From Bacillota bacterium (GTDB taxonomy: Bacteria; Armatimonadota; HRBIN16): a stretch of 64,000 nucleotides of DNA. Below are positions 63,472 to 64,000 of the stretch, in pieces. The stretch is taken from the NCBI GenBank assembly GCA_023511455.1, contig JAIMBJ010000001.1, forward strand, positions 65,146 through 129,145. The letters are read 5' to 3'. The notes beneath the pieces were generated by a model. It saw nothing but the letters and a program-made list of their open reading frames with translations. It did no database searches and was not told where the DNA came from. The stretch's first letter is position 1. Each line of letters starts with the position of its first letter. The position numbers and the translations under genes are program-made.

Positions 63472-64000
63472 ATGCAGACGTTAACGAGTGTAGAGCGTAT
63501 TCAAAACATCCTGAAGCGACAGCCAGTGGACCGCATCGGCGTCTTCGAGCATTTCTGGGGCGATACCTACAGGAGCTGGCTGGAGGGGGGCTATATCCGT
63601 GAAGGCGAAAACCTCGCCGACCACTTCGGCTACGATTTGGAGCTTTGCTGGCCGTTCACCATGGTGGCCGACCTCGACTTCGTGCCGGAGGTGGTGGAGG
63701 AGACCGAAGAGACCATCCTCGTGCGCGACGGCAACGGTGCGTTGCTGCGACGACACAAGCTGCACGATTCCACCCCAGAACATGTGGATTTTCTGGTGAA
63801 AGACCGCCGCGCGTGGGAGGAGTATATCAAACCCAAACTCACCCCCGACCGCCGACGCATCAACTTCGAAGCCTACCGCAACACCCGCCGCCACGCGCAG
63901 GAGAAACAGCGATTCTTCTGCTGGTCGGGCGTGAACGTGTTCGAACTGATGCACCCCGTGTGCGGACACCAGTACATGCTGATGGGCATGATCGACGACC
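63472..64000 (+). CDS. URO-D family protein, N-terminal part (runs off the window)
   Basis: First 176 residues of a uroporphyrinogen decarboxylase-like protein. It opens MQTLTSVERIQNILKRQPVDRIGVFEHFWGDT, the family N-terminus, with ETILVRDGNGALLRRHKLHDSTPEHVDF and FFCWSGVNVFELMHPVCGHQYMLMGM following. It resembles in type, but is not close to, the URO-D protein at 2129. Such paralogues are numerous in Armatimonadota- and Planctomycetes-like genomes and often act in sugar or methyl-group metabolism. CGGAGGAAC precedes ATG 63472. Confidence 0.85.
   Translation, partial: MQTLTSVERIQNILKRQPVDRIGVFEHFWGDTYRSWLEGGYIREGENLADHFGYDLELCWPFTMVADLDFVPEVVEETEETILVRDGNGALLRRHKLHDSTPEHVDFLVKDRRAWEEYIKPKLTPDRRRINFEAYRNTRRHAQEKQRFFCWSGVNVFELMHPVCGHQYMLMGMIDD

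Overview
The window is a gene-dense (mostly G+C-rich) bacterial chromosome segment. Ribosome-binding sites are strong AGGAGG types, and many genes overlap by ATGA or GTGA. The mix of genes (Uma2 nuclease, uroporphyrinogen-decarboxylase-like proteins at both ends, DUF2961, GH127, GH116, DUF2339, unlinked trp and pyr clusters) resembles Armatimonadota or a similar free-living, polysaccharide-degrading, often thermophilic lineage. That placement is inference from gene content; there is no rRNA in the window.

Layout. 1-4.3 kb: the 5' part of dnaE, a Uma2 nuclease, a URO-D family protein and an aldo/keto reductase. 4.5-8.9 kb: a foreign-looking, lower-G+C DUF4011 helicase-nuclease gene with its own consensus promoter and an in-frame TAG. 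8.8-20.5 kb: tryptophan biosynthesis in two blocks, trpE-trpG-(M24 peptidase)-trpD-trpC on the minus strand and trpF-trpB-trpA on the plus strand. Between them lies a minus-strand envelope/division group (TPR protein, YggT, DivIVA, CPBP protease, DUF167) and a second CPBP protein. 20.5-35.5 kb: HAD phosphatase, Gfo/Idh/MocA oxidoreductase, three membrane transport genes, hybrid histidine kinase, CopD-like protein, malic enzyme, trans-sulfuration enzyme and a sugar set (GH172-like, TIM-barrel isomerase, FGGY kinase). 35.5-35.9 kb: an internally deleted insertion sequence. 36-48 kb: pyrimidine genes pyrR-pyrB-pyrC-(amidohydrolase)-carA-(GT39)-(GH2)-carB N-terminal half, led by a PyrR-type RNA switch and ended by a hairpin terminator. 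48-60.3 kb: secreted proteins, a small LuxR-type regulator, an RNA methylase and a glycan-degradation set (GH116, GH127, VOC protein, BNR sialidase-like, GH43/32-like). 60.4-64 kb: a DUF2339 membrane protein with an unusual leader and the start of a second URO-D gene.

How the parts work together. The trp genes encode all the activities from chorismate to tryptophan. The pyr genes encode carbamoyl phosphate synthesis (small subunit and half of the large subunit), aspartate transcarbamylase and dihydroorotase; the second half of CarB must lie elsewhere. The carbohydrate genes suggest uptake and use of plant- or exopolysaccharide-derived arabinose, glucose and fructose units.

Most notable observations: (1) two conserved proteins (DUF4011 helicase and GH127) are each interrupted by a single in-frame TAG with homology continuing in the same frame; (2) a PyrR-binding loop linked to an anti-Shine-Dalgarno switch; (3) a split carB; (4) a promoter plus intrinsic terminator just upstream of DUF2339, defining an about 84-nt transcript; (5) several families of palindromic intergenic repeats, one inside the pyr cluster.
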